Source: an uncultured Pelagibacteraceae bacterium (GTDB taxonomy: Bacteria; Pseudomonadota; Alphaproteobacteria; Pelagibacterales; Pelagibacteraceae). From it: DNA of 64,000 bases. A program made the translations under genes and the position numbers. Shown here in pieces: positions 1-8,922 of the stretch (position 1 is the first letter of the stretch; every line of letters starts with the position of its first letter). The notes beneath the pieces are model-generated. The model was not told where the DNA came from. It searched no databases and saw only the letters and a list, made by a program, of their open reading frames with translations. The stretch lies in NCBI GenBank assembly GCA_902545405.1, contig CACCFT010000002.1, positions 1-64,000 of the forward strand. Direction: 5' to 3'.

Positions 1-1
1 T

Positions 2-409
2 TTGGATTTAAATTATGAAAGAAAAAAAGTTTCTAAACAAAAAGTTATAGATATGGAGATTAAAAAGACTGGAAAATTATTTTCATTCAGCTGTTTGTCT
101 CCAGTTATCTTGACAAATAAAAAAGATCAAATAAAAAAATTTTCAATTATTGGTGAAAAAATTGGTTTACTTTTTCAAATTGCAGATGATTTAATTGATT
201 ATAGCAGTACATCAAAAACTGCAGGAAAAAAAACAAATAAAGATTCAAAAAGGGGAAAAGCAACATTAATAAGTTTACTAGGATATAAAAATGCTATTAA
301 ATATGCTTCAAAACTAAAAAAAGAAATATTTAATAGTTTAGTTAGCTATGGAAATAATGCTAGTGATTTAAAAGAGACAATTGAATTTATATTAAGTAGA
401 AATAAATAA
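2..409 (+). CDS. ispA: Farnesyl/geranyl diphosphate synthase, C-terminal part (cut by window start)
   Basis: The C-terminal 135 residues of a trans-isoprenyl diphosphate synthase, open at the left edge so the true start lies outside the window. The second aspartate-rich motif is present (FQIADDLID, about residues 58-66), followed by the K-x-T-K/R-G-K-A-T-L region typical of IspA-like enzymes. The family condenses isopentenyl diphosphate onto allylic diphosphates to make farnesyl diphosphate. Its stop codon directly abuts the dxs start, the usual ispA-dxs (often xseB-ispA-dxs) order in proteobacteria, which favours IspA over the longer-chain synthase found at 4-5 kb. Co-transcription with dxs is inferred from the zero spacing. 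Confidence 0.85.
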   Translation: MDLNYERKKVSKQKVIDMEIKKTGKLFSFSCLSPVILTNKKDQIKKFSIIGEKIGLLFQIADDLIDYSSTSKTAGKKTNKDSKRGKATLISLLGYKNAIKYASKLKKEIFNSLVSYGNNASDLKETIEFILSRNK

Positions 410-2320
410 ATGCAAAATTATAAATATTTAAGTAATATTAATTTTCCTTCAGATATAAAAAAACTAAATAATGAAGAATTAAAAGTTCTATCAGAAGAAG
501 TAAGAAGCGAAATGATTGATGCTGTTTCAAAAACAGGTGGTCATCTAGGTGCAGGCTTAGGTGTTGTAGAATTAACAGTAGCACTTCACCATGTTTTTGA
601 CACCCCAAAGGATAAATTGATATGGGATGTTGGTCATCAATCATACCCTCATAAAATTTTAACAGGAAGAAAAGATAAAATACGAACTCTACGACAAGGA
701 AGTGGATTATCTGGTTTCACAAAGCGATCAGAAAGTGAATTTGATCCCTTTGGTGCAGCTCATAGTTCTACTTCTATTTCTGCTGGACTTGGCATTGCAA
801 CAGCAAATAAATTATCAAATAAATCAGATCAGGTTATAGCAGTTATTGGTGACGGTGCAATGAGCGCAGGAATGGCATATGAAGCTATGAATAATGCTGG
901 AGACTCAAAAACAAAAATGATCGTAATATTGAATGACAATGATATGTCAATTGCAAAACCAGTTGGAGCAATGAAATCTTATCTTGCTAAAATTTTTTCA
1001 GGTAAGATTTATTTTAGTTTCAGAGAAACAGTTAAAATGATTATTTCATCCTTTTCAAAAAGATTTAGCAAAAAGGCTGGAAAGGCTGAAGATTTTTTGA
1101 GATCGGCTGTCACAGGTGGTACATTATTTAATTCATTAGGTTTTTATTATGTTGGTCCAATTGATGGTCATGATTTAGATGTTCTATTGCCAATTTTAAA
1201 AAACGCAAAAGAAAGTAATCATAATGGTCCAATACTAATTCATATAAAAACTCAAAAAGGCAAAGGATATAGTTTTGCTGAAAAATCTGATGACAAGTAT
1301 CACGGAGTTACAAAATTTGATGTTCAAACTGGAGTTCAACAAAAATCAACAACTAAAGCTCCTGCTTTTACAAAGGTATTTGCAAATACATTAATAGAGC
1401 ATGCAAAGAAAGACAGTAAAATTGTAGGTATAACTGCTGCTATGCCGTCTGGGACAGGAATGGATGCATTTAGTAAAGTTTTCCCTGATAGAACTTTTGA
1501 TGTTGGAATTGCTGAACAACATGCAGTTACTTTTGCTGCAGGTTTAGCCACAGAAGGTTATAAGCCTTATGCAGCAATTTATTCAACATTTTTACAAAGA
1601 GCTTATGATCAGGTAGTTCATGATGTTGCAATTCAAAGTTTACCAGTAAGATTTGCAATTGATAGAGCTGGTTTAGTTGGTGCCGATGGAGCCACTCATG
1701 CAGGTGCATTTGATATCACATATTTATCAACTTTACCTAATTTTATTGTTATGGCAGCAAGTGATGAAGCAGAATTGGTAAGAATGGTTAATACCTCAGT
1801 AGATATTAATAATAAACCATGCGCATTTAGATATCCAAGGGGAAACGGAGTAGGTTTAGAATTACCCGACATCAACGAAAAAATAGATATTGGAAAAGGA
1901 AGAGTTATAAGAGAAGGAAAGAAAGTTGCTCTAGTAAGTTTTGGCAACAGATTAAAAGAATGTTTATTTGCTGAAGAATGTTTAAAAAAAATGGGAATTA
2001 ATCCAACAATTATTGATGCTAGATTTGCAAAACCTCTGGATGAAAATCTCATGTGGCAAGTTGCAACAAATCATGAAGTGCTAATTACATTGGAAGAGGG
2101 TTCTATTGGAGGGTTTGGAGCGCATGTAAATCATTTCTTAAATGAAAAGAATTTATTGGATAATAATTTAAAATTTAGATCAATGATTTTGCCTGATAAA
2201 TTTTTGGACCAAGACAAACCTGAGCAAATGTATAAAGAGGCCGGTTTAGATGCTAAATCTATTGAAGAGAAAGTTTTAGAAACTCTAAATTCTAAAATTG
2301 TGATTAAAAAAACGAATTAA
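410..2320 (+). CDS. dxs: 1-deoxy-D-xylulose-5-phosphate synthase
   Basis: Full-length (636 aa) DXS, the thiamine diphosphate enzyme that joins pyruvate and glyceraldehyde-3-phosphate in the first step of the methylerythritol phosphate route. Visible family features are His45, the DVGHQ motif (residues 73-77), the ThDP/Mg motif GDGAMSAG (147-154) with the following NDN, and the central transketolase-like domain with [17 protein letters not shown]. It starts on the base after the ispA stop, so the two genes form an isoprenoid operon. Its last codons overlap by 4 bp the end of the convergent aroC gene. Nothing unusual in length or motifs. Confidence 0.96.
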   Translation: MQNYKYLSNINFPSDIKKLNNEELKVLSEEVRSEMIDAVSKTGGHLGAGLGVVELTVALHHVFDTPKDKLIWDVGHQSYPHKILTGRKDKIRTLRQGSGLSGFTKRSESEFDPFGAAHSSTSISAGLGIATANKLSNKSDQVIAVIGDGAMSAGMAYEAMNNAGDSKTKMIVILNDNDMSIAKPVGAMKSYLAKIFSGKIYFSFRETVKMIISSFSKRFSKKAGKAEDFLRSAVTGGTLFNSLGFYYVGPIDGHDLDVLLPILKNAKESNHNGPILIHIKTQKGKGYSFAEKSDDKYHGVTKFDVQTGVQQKSTTKAPAFTKVFANTLIEHAKKDSKIVGITAAMPSGTGMDAFSKVFPDRTFDVGIAEQHAVTFAAGLATEGYKPYAAIYSTFLQRAYDQVVHDVAIQSLPVRFAIDRAGLVGADGATHAGAFDITYLSTLPNFIVMAASDEAELVRMVNTSVDINNKPCAFRYPRGNGVGLELPDINEKIDIGKGRVIREGKKVALVSFGNRLKECLFAEECLKKMGINPTIIDARFAKPLDENLMWQVATNHEVLITLEEGSIGGFGAHVNHFLNEKNLLDNNLKFRSMILPDKFLDQDKPEQMYKEAGLDAKSIEEKVLETLNSKIVIKKTN

Positions 2321-3402
2321 TTACCACATTGAGCTTTATTCATTAAGTAATGATCAAGAATTACACAATGCATCATTGCTTCACCAATAGGAACTGCTCT
2401 AATACCTACACAAGGATCATGTCTACCTGTGACAGAAATTGAAGTATTTTTTCCAAATTTATTAATTGTTTTTCTTTGAGAAAGAATTGATGAAGTTGGT
2501 TTTACTGCAAATGAAACTACTATTTCTTGACCACTGGAAATTCCTCCAAGAATTCCCCCAGCATTATTTGATTTAAATTTTAATTTCTTTCCTGTTTGAG
2601 ACATTTCATCAGAATTTTGTTCACCAGAAAGTTGAGCAGAGTTCATTCCAGATCCAATGTTAACCCCTTTTACAGCATTAATACTCATCATAGCTGATGC
2701 CAAATCCATATCTAACTTAGAATAAATTGGAGCTCCTAATCCAATAGGTACACCTCTTGCTCTTACTTCAATAATAGCTCCACAAGATGATCCAGCTTTT
2801 CTTATCCCAAGTAAATATTTTTCCCATAATTTTAAAACTGTTTTATCAGGACAAAATAGGGGGTTTTTTGCAATGAATTTGTCATTCCATTTTTCTGCGT
2901 CACATCCTAGTATTCCTAATTGTGTTACTGCTCCAATTACACTGTATTTTTTCCCAATAATATTTTGCAAAACTTGTTTTGCTATTGCCCCTGCTGCCAC
3001 TCTTGATGCAGTCTCTCTTGCTGACTGTCTGCCTCCACCTCTATAATCTCTAATTCCATATTTTTTAAAATATGTGTAATCAGCATGACCAGGTCTAAAT
3101 TTATCTTTAATATTTTTATAATCCTTAGAACGCATATCTTTATTGAAGATAATCATTGAGATAGGCGTACCAGTTGTTTTGCCCTCAAATGTTCCTGATA
3201 AAATTTCCACTTTATCATCCTCTTTTCTTTGAGTAGTGAATTTAGACTGACCAGGCTTTCTTTTATTTAATTCTAACTGAATGTCTTTGATATTAAGCTT
3301 AATATTTGGAGGACATCCATCAACAACACATCCAATTGCTGGACCGTGAGACTCACCCCATGTAGTAAATCGAAAAAATTTTCCAAATGTATTAAAAGAC
3401 AT
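2317..3402 (-). CDS. aroC: Chorismate synthase
   Basis: 361-aa chorismate synthase, the FMN-dependent last step of the shikimate pathway (EPSP to chorismate). The N-terminal [13 protein letters not shown] signature, the central [19 protein letters not shown] segment and the C-terminal [18 protein letters not shown] signature are all intact. It is convergent with dxs (4-bp overlap) and divergent from pdxH with only 32 bp between start codons, so both promoters must lie in that gap or inside the neighbouring coding regions. Confidence 0.97.
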   Translation of the reverse strand: MSFNTFGKFFRFTTWGESHGPAIGCVVDGCPPNIKLNIKDIQLELNKRKPGQSKFTTQRKEDDKVEILSGTFEGKTTGTPISMIIFNKDMRSKDYKNIKDKFRPGHADYTYFKKYGIRDYRGGGRQSARETASRVAAGAIAKQVLQNIIGKKYSVIGAVTQLGILGCDAEKWNDKFIAKNPLFCPDKTVLKLWEKYLLGIRKAGSSCGAIIEVRARGVPIGLGAPIYSKLDMDLASAMMSINAVKGVNIGSGMNSAQLSGEQNSDEMSQTGKKLKFKSNNAGGILGGISSGQEIVVSFAVKPTSSILSQRKTINKFGKNTSISVTGRHDPCVGIRAVPIGEAMMHCVILDHYLMNKAQCGN

Positions 3403-3434
3403 TATATTATTATATAAATTATTTTGGTTAAATT

Positions 3435-4058
3435 ATGAACGAAAAAAATTCTTTAGGATTAGATAAATGCTTTCTTGAACTTGATAATCCAATATTATTA
3501 TTCACTGAATGGTATAAAGAGGCAAAGAAAACTGAAATAAATGATCCAAATGCATTAGCTCTAGGCACTATTGACGAAAAAGGTTATCCGAATGTAAGAA
3601 TGGTATTACTCAAAGATTATGGAGAAGACGGATTTGTCTTTTACACTAACTTTAATAGTAATAAAGGAAACTCTATAAAGCATAATCCAAAAATTTCAAT
3701 GTGCTTTCATTGGAAAAGTTTACTCAGACAAATCCGTATAGTTGGTACCGCTGAAAAAGTTTCAGATGATGAAGCGGATAATTATTATAATTCCAGAAGT
3801 TATGGAAGTAGAATAGGTGCTTGGGCCTCAAATCAAAGCTCAATTTTAAAAGATAGAGAAGAACTAAACCAATCAATAAAAAAATTTAAAGATCTCTATA
3901 AAGATGAAAATAATGTTCCAAGACCTGATCATTGGTCAGGCTGGAGGTTAAAACACCACGAAATTGAATTTTGGTTAGATGGTGAAAATAGAATTCACGA
4001 AAGATTAAAATATATTAAAGAAGATAATGCTTGGAAAAAAATTCTCTTATCTCCTTAA
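3435..4058 (+). CDS. pdxH: Pyridoxamine 5'-phosphate oxidase
   Basis: 207-aa PNPOx, an FMN flavoprotein that makes pyridoxal 5'-phosphate from pyridoxine or pyridoxamine phosphate. Recognised from NVRMVLLKDYGEDGFVFYTN near residue 55, YYNSRSYGSRIGAWASNQS, and the C-terminal WSGWRLKHHEIEFW and RIHERLKY motifs that bind PLP and FMN. Length matches the family. Its 3' end overlaps by 4 bp the end of the convergent polyprenyl synthase gene. Confidence 0.95.
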   Translation: MNEKNSLGLDKCFLELDNPILLFTEWYKEAKKTEINDPNALALGTIDEKGYPNVRMVLLKDYGEDGFVFYTNFNSNKGNSIKHNPKISMCFHWKSLLRQIRIVGTAEKVSDDEADNYYNSRSYGSRIGAWASNQSSILKDREELNQSIKKFKDLYKDENNVPRPDHWSGWRLKHHEIEFWLDGENRIHERLKYIKEDNAWKKILLSP

Positions 4059-5068
4059 AATTTTCTATTAATACTAAAAGCAGTTAAATTTTTAAGTATA
4101 GTTTTTTCTTCACAATCTTGAAATATACTTAATGAATTTGATGCTAAACTTATATAGTGTTCCGCTTTTTTGTAACACTCACTAATTATATTATATTTTT
4201 TTACTAACTTAAGCACATAGTCAAATTGTTCTTTAGATCTGATATTTTGTTCAAATATTTTTTTTAAAACTAATTTTTCATCTGAAGATAATTTTTGATT
4301 TAATAGAATAATAGGAAGAGTTACCTTGCCCTCAAAGAAATCTTTCCCTATCTCTTTACCAAACATTTTTAATTCTGAGTTATAGTCAAGTGTGTCATCT
4401 GCAATCTGAAATGTTAATCCAAGATTCTTCCCATAGAATTCTAGTGCATCTTTAAATTTATTGTCTTTATCAGTAATTATCGACCCAACTTTTGAAGATG
4501 CTGAAAATAAAGCTGCAGTTTTAGAAGAAATTATATTCAAGTATGTTTCTTCTAAAATTTCAGAGTCACCTTTATGTTGTAATTGCAAAACTTCTCCTTG
4601 AGCAATAGTTGATGATGTAGAAGATAAAAGTTTCAATACTTCAATACTTCCATCCTCAACCATCATTTCAAAACATCTACTTAATAAATAGTCCCCAACA
4701 AGAATTGATGACTGATTTCCCCAAATTTTATTTGTAGTTTTTTTTCCTCTTCTTAAATCTGCGCTGTCAATTACATCATCATGCATAAGAGTTGCTGCGT
4801 GTATAAGTTCAACACATGTAGCTAGGTTCACATCTCTACTACCTTTTGTATATCCACACAATTTAGCACACTCCAAAGTAAGCAATGCTCTTAATCTTTT
4901 ACCTCCGCTAGTCATGTGGTAAGCTGTCATTTCTTTAACAAGCTCAACTTTACTATCTAATTTATAAGAAATTTTGTCTTCAACTAAAGTTAGTTTTTCA
5001 TCAACAGAATTTACTAAATCTGTATATGCATTAGTTATTTGCTTTTTTAATTGAACTACTGAACCCAT
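4055..5068 (-). CDS. ispB: Long-chain polyprenyl (octaprenyl-type) diphosphate synthase
   Basis: 337-aa trans-prenyl synthase with both aspartate-rich motifs: DDVID at residues 97-101 followed by DLRRGK, and FQIADDTLD at about 220-228 followed by GKDFFEGKVTLP. The preceding segment SGGKRLRALL binds the homoallylic diphosphate. Length and the FEGKVTLPIIL segment match IspB-type enzymes that make the side chain of ubiquinone; exact chain length cannot be read from sequence. Divergent from the S49 peptidase gene, with a 108-bp gap carrying a plus-strand promoter candidate. Confidence 0.88.
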   Translation of the reverse strand: MGSVVQLKKQITNAYTDLVNSVDEKLTLVEDKISYKLDSKVELVKEMTAYHMTSGGKRLRALLTLECAKLCGYTKGSRDVNLATCVELIHAATLMHDDVIDSADLRRGKKTTNKIWGNQSSILVGDYLLSRCFEMMVEDGSIEVLKLLSSTSSTIAQGEVLQLQHKGDSEILEETYLNIISSKTAALFSASSKVGSIITDKDNKFKDALEFYGKNLGLTFQIADDTLDYNSELKMFGKEIGKDFFEGKVTLPIILLNQKLSSDEKLVLKKIFEQNIRSKEQFDYVLKLVKKYNIISECYKKAEHYISLASNSLSIFQDCEEKTILKNLTAFSINRKF

Positions 5069-5110
5069 AAATTCAAAATATTACATTAAGTTTATTAATA
5101 TACTTATCAA

Positions 5111-5138
5111 TTGACGCACCTATTTCTTCAACTATAAG
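5111..5138 (+). promoter_or_regulatory. Candidate sigma-70 promoter for the peptidase-glyQS operon
   Basis: TTGACG (5111-5116), a 16-bp spacer and TATAAG (5133-5138) lie in the only sizeable gap of this area, about 38 bp upstream of the S49 peptidase start. Predicted transcript start near 5145. Found by eye in AT-rich sequence, so the -35 hexamer carries most of the weight. Confidence 0.45.
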
Positions 5139-5176
5139 TAGCTTTATAATTAATTAAAATTTTTATAATCATTTGT

Positions 5177-5983
5177 ATGTTTTCATTTTTTAAAAAAAAA
5201 AAAATTGTTAGTCATTTAAGACTTACCGGCGTCATTGGAAATGTTGGAAAATTCAAACAAGGAATAGAATATTCCTCTCAAGAAGAAATGATAAAAAAAG
5301 CTTTTTCAGTAAAAAAAGCAGAGGCTGTTGCAATTTCAATTAATTCACCAGGTGGTTCACCCGTTCAATCACATCTAATATATAAATTTATTAGAGAACA
5401 ATCTAAGAAAAACAAAAAAAAAGTAATAGTTTTTGCGGAAGATGTCGCTGCATCTGGAGGCTATCTAATTGCATGCGCAGGTGATGAGATTTATGCTAAT
5501 GCAAGTTCTATAATCGGATCAATAGGAGTGATTTATTCTTCTTTTGGTTTTAAAGATTTAATTCAAAAAATCGGAGTTCAAAGAAGGGTTTATACAGCTG
5601 GAAAAAATAAAAGTACTCTAGATCCTTTTTTAGACGAGAAAGAAGAGGACATTCAAAGATTAAAAAATATTCAACTGGAACTTCACCAAGAATTTATTAA
5701 TGTTGTAGAAGAAAGTAGATCAACAAAATTAAACAAAACTGATGTTGAACTTTTTTCTGGAGAATTTTGGTCTGGCAAAACATCCTTAAAACTTGGTTTA
5801 ATAGATGGAATAGGGAATGCAGAACAGATATTGAGAGAAAAATTTGGTGAAGATGTTGAAATTAAAAAATTTGAAAAGTCTAAAGGATGGCTTGCCAAAA
5901 AGCTTTCGTCTTCAGAGGACCATGCGGATAAATTGATAAGTGTTTTAGAAGAAAGATCTATTTGGCAAAAATATGGTTTCTAA
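5177..5983 (+). CDS. S49 family peptidase (SohB/SppA-like)
   Basis: 268-aa protein with the SppA/S49 core: the INSPGG strand at 55-60, the nucleophile region [12 protein letters not shown] (Ser93), and the [11 protein letters not shown] stretch. The [12 protein letters not shown] segment places the general-base lysine at about 145. These are the Ser-Lys dyad features of signal peptide peptidase A family enzymes. Unlike many SohB/SppA proteins there is no clear N-terminal membrane segment (it begins [15 protein letters not shown]), so it may be peripheral or cytoplasmic. It overlaps glyQ by 11 bp and so probably shares a transcript with glyQS and ppdK. Confidence 0.85.
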   Translation: MFSFFKKKKIVSHLRLTGVIGNVGKFKQGIEYSSQEEMIKKAFSVKKAEAVAISINSPGGSPVQSHLIYKFIREQSKKNKKKVIVFAEDVAASGGYLIACAGDEIYANASSIIGSIGVIYSSFGFKDLIQKIGVQRRVYTAGKNKSTLDPFLDEKEEDIQRLKNIQLELHQEFINVVEESRSTKLNKTDVELFSGEFWSGKTSLKLGLIDGIGNAEQILREKFGEDVEIKKFEKSKGWLAKKLSSSEDHADKLISVLEERSIWQKYGF

Positions 5984-6857
5984 AAAAAAAACAAAAAATC
6001 CAAAATCATTTATCTCTTTTCAGGATACAATTTTAAATCTTCAAAAGTACTGGTCAAAAAAAGGTTGTGTTATTTTACAACCTTATGATTTAGAAATTGG
6101 AGCAGGAACATTTCACCCAGCAACAACTCTAAGATCATTAGGTTCTAAACCATGGAAAACAGCTTATGTTCAACCATCAAGAAGACCGACAGATGGAAGG
6201 TATGGAGAAAATCCTAATCGTTTACAACACTACTATCAATTTCAAGTTTTAATAAAACCTTCGCCAAAAGATATTAAAAAAATGTATCTTAATAGCCTTT
6301 CATCAGTAGGTATTAAATACGAAGAGCATGATATCAGATTTGTAGAGGATGATTGGGAAAGTCCAACCTTAGGTGCTGCCGGTCTCGGATGGGAAGTATG
6401 GTGTGATGGTATGGAAGTTACTCAATTTACTTATTTTCAACAAATGGCAGGGATGGAATGTAATCCAATATCTGTTGAAATTACTTATGGTTTAGAGAGA
6501 TTATGTATGTTTATTCAAGGTAAAAAAAATGTTTTTGATTTAATTTGGAATGATGAGGGAGTTTTATACAAAGATGTTTTTCATCAAGCTGAAAAAGAAT
6601 TTTCAGCCTATAATTTTGAGTATGCAAACACAGATAAATTATTTAAGATTTTTGATATGCTCGAAGAAGAAGCTAAATCATTAATTGAAAAGAAAATTTC
6701 TCTTCCAGCATATGATCAATGTTTAAAATCAAGTCATGTGTTCAATATTTTAGATGCTAGAGGAGTTATAAGTGTTGCTCAAAGAGCAGAATATATTGCA
6801 AGGATAAGATATCTAACAAGAGAAATTGGAAAAATTTGGGTAGAAACACAAAATTAA
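5973..6857 (+). CDS. glyQ: Glycyl-tRNA synthetase alpha subunit
   Basis: 294-aa catalytic alpha subunit of the bacterial heterotetrameric glycyl-tRNA synthetase. The class II core is clear: [24 protein letters not shown] near the N-terminus, [35 protein letters not shown] (motif 2), and the C-terminal [14 protein letters not shown] tail. The start overlaps the preceding peptidase gene by 11 bp and glyS begins one base after its stop, giving stoichiometric co-expression of the two subunits. Confidence 0.97.
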   Translation: MVSKKKTKNPKSFISFQDTILNLQKYWSKKGCVILQPYDLEIGAGTFHPATTLRSLGSKPWKTAYVQPSRRPTDGRYGENPNRLQHYYQFQVLIKPSPKDIKKMYLNSLSSVGIKYEEHDIRFVEDDWESPTLGAAGLGWEVWCDGMEVTQFTYFQQMAGMECNPISVEITYGLERLCMFIQGKKNVFDLIWNDEGVLYKDVFHQAEKEFSAYNFEYANTDKLFKIFDMLEEEAKSLIEKKISLPAYDQCLKSSHVFNILDARGVISVAQRAEYIARIRYLTREIGKIWVETQN

Positions 6858-6858
6858 A

Positions 6859-8922
6859 ATGTCTGAATTTTTCCTTGAATTATTTAGTGAAGAAATACCT
6901 CCTAGATTACAAATCAATGCTAGAAATGATTTAACACAAATTTTTAAAAAATTTTTTGATGATAATGATATTATAGTTAAAGGTAAAATTAATACTTATT
7001 CAACTCCAAATAGGCTCATTATTCATATAAATAAGATACCTAAAGATGTAATAAAAAAAGCAGAAGAAATTAGAGGTCCTAATATAAATGCTACAGAAAA
7101 GGCTTTAGAAGGATTTTTAAAATCCAATAAAATAAGTAAAGAAAAAGTCTTCAAAAAAAGCACTGAAAAAGGCATATTCTACTTCTATAACAAACCATCA
7201 CAAAAAATAAAAACATACGATTTATTAAAAGAAAATATTGCAAGTTTGCTTTTAAAAATTTCATGGAAAAAATCAATGAAATGGGGCAATCATGATTTAT
7301 ATTGGGGAAGACCGTTAAAATCAATATTAGCTTTATTTGATAAAAAAATAATTGAATTTAAATTAGACCATTTACAGAGTTCAAATAAAACTTTTACAGA
7401 TAAAGATCTAGAAGATGAAGTAAAAAGTTTTGTTGATTTTAAATCTTATATAAAATTTTTTAAACAAAAAGGAGTAACAATTGATCAAAATAAAAGAAAA
7501 GAATTTATAATTAAAGAAATAAATAAGGCAACTAATCAAAAAAAAATTCATATAAACGTGAATGAAAAACTTATAGACGAAATTATAAATATTGTTGAAA
7601 AACCAAAAATTTTAGTATGTGAGTTTAATAAGAAATTTTTAGAAATTCCACAAGAAATACTTATTATAACAATGCAACATCACCAGAAATATTTTCCTAC
7701 ATTTGATAGTAAAAATAAAATAACAAATAATTTTATAGTTGTAGCAGATTGTAAGGACAAAAAAGGATTAGTTAAATTAGGAAATCAAAATGTTGTAGAT
7801 GCAAGGTTGGCAGATGCGGAATTTTTTTGGAACAGAAATAAGTCTCAAAATTTAGTTAAACAGGTATCTAGATTGAAGCAAATTAATTATTTTAAAGGAT
7901 TAGGAAGTTATTTTGATAAAATACAAAGAGTAAGAAAACTAAGCGGAATAATATCAGATGAACTTTTAATAAGTAAAGAAAAGATAGAAATTGCCTCCTC
8001 AATTTGCAAAGTAGATTTGATGTCAGATTTAGTTGGAGAGTTTCCCGAATTACAAGGCGTGATGGGTGGATACTTTGCAAGAGAGCAAGGTTTTGACGAA
8101 GAAATAAGTTTAGCTGTTTCAGAGCATTACTTACCAAATGGTATTGATAGTAAAGTTCCAAAAAAACCATACAGCATAGCATTATCGTTAAGTGACAAAA
8201 TAGACTCCTTAGTTGGATTTTTTGGAATTAATCTCAAACCAACTAGTTCAAAAGATCCTTATGCATTAAGAAGAATGGCAATTAGTTTATTAAGGTTAAT
8301 AATTGAAAATCAAAAAAAAATAAAGCTAAGATATCTGATAAATTATTCAATAAATTTATACAAAGATCAAAATTACTCTTTTGACTCAAAATTGATAAAT
8401 GATGAATTGGGAGATTTTATTTTAGAAAGATTGAAAAATTATTTGAAAGAGAAAAATATTAGGTCGGATATTATTGAGTGCTCCACTAATTCATATGGAA
8501 TAGATGATTTACTTAAAATTTTTAATAAATCATTAAATTTGAATAAAAATATTAAAAAAGATTTTGGTCTTGATGTTATTGCAATTTATAAAAGATCCGT
8601 GAACATTTTAAACAGCGAAAGTAAATCAAAACTAGAAATTGTAGGTTCTGCCGATCCTGGTCTCTTTAAAAATGATTATGAAAAAAATCTTTATAAAAAA
8701 ATACATACTATAAGAAAGTATTTTTCAAGCATAGGTAGAGACGAGGATTATGATGAAAGTCTTAAAACACTCTCAAGTGCAAAAATAGAGGTTAATGAGT
8801 TTTTTGATAATGTAATAGTTAATGATCAAGAAGAAATAATTAAAAAAAACAGACTAGAACTTTTAAAAATGTTGTGTAAAAGCTTCGATAATTATTTTAA
8901 CTTTTCTAAAATAGAAGCATAA
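6859..8922 (+). CDS. glyS: Glycyl-tRNA synthetase beta subunit
   Basis: 687-aa beta subunit, which recognises tRNA-Gly and partners GlyQ. The N-terminus FLELFSEEIPPRLQ, the MQHHQKYFPTF segment, NFIVVADCKD, DARLADAEFFW and the SDKIDSLVGFF and SKDPYALRR motifs are family hallmarks; a DALR-like anticodon-binding tail follows. Length is normal. The stop is immediately followed by the ppdK start. Confidence 0.96.
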   Translation: MSEFFLELFSEEIPPRLQINARNDLTQIFKKFFDDNDIIVKGKINTYSTPNRLIIHINKIPKDVIKKAEEIRGPNINATEKALEGFLKSNKISKEKVFKKSTEKGIFYFYNKPSQKIKTYDLLKENIASLLLKISWKKSMKWGNHDLYWGRPLKSILALFDKKIIEFKLDHLQSSNKTFTDKDLEDEVKSFVDFKSYIKFFKQKGVTIDQNKRKEFIIKEINKATNQKKIHINVNEKLIDEIINIVEKPKILVCEFNKKFLEIPQEILIITMQHHQKYFPTFDSKNKITNNFIVVADCKDKKGLVKLGNQNVVDARLADAEFFWNRNKSQNLVKQVSRLKQINYFKGLGSYFDKIQRVRKLSGIISDELLISKEKIEIASSICKVDLMSDLVGEFPELQGVMGGYFAREQGFDEEISLAVSEHYLPNGIDSKVPKKPYSIALSLSDKIDSLVGFFGINLKPTSSKDPYALRRMAISLLRLIIENQKKIKLRYLINYSINLYKDQNYSFDSKLINDELGDFILERLKNYLKEKNIRSDIIECSTNSYGIDDLLKIFNKSLNLNKNIKKDFGLDVIAIYKRSVNILNSESKSKLEIVGSADPGLFKNDYEKNLYKKIHTIRKYFSSIGRDEDYDESLKTLSSAKIEVNEFFDNVIVNDQEEIIKKNRLELLKMLCKSFDNYFNFSKIEA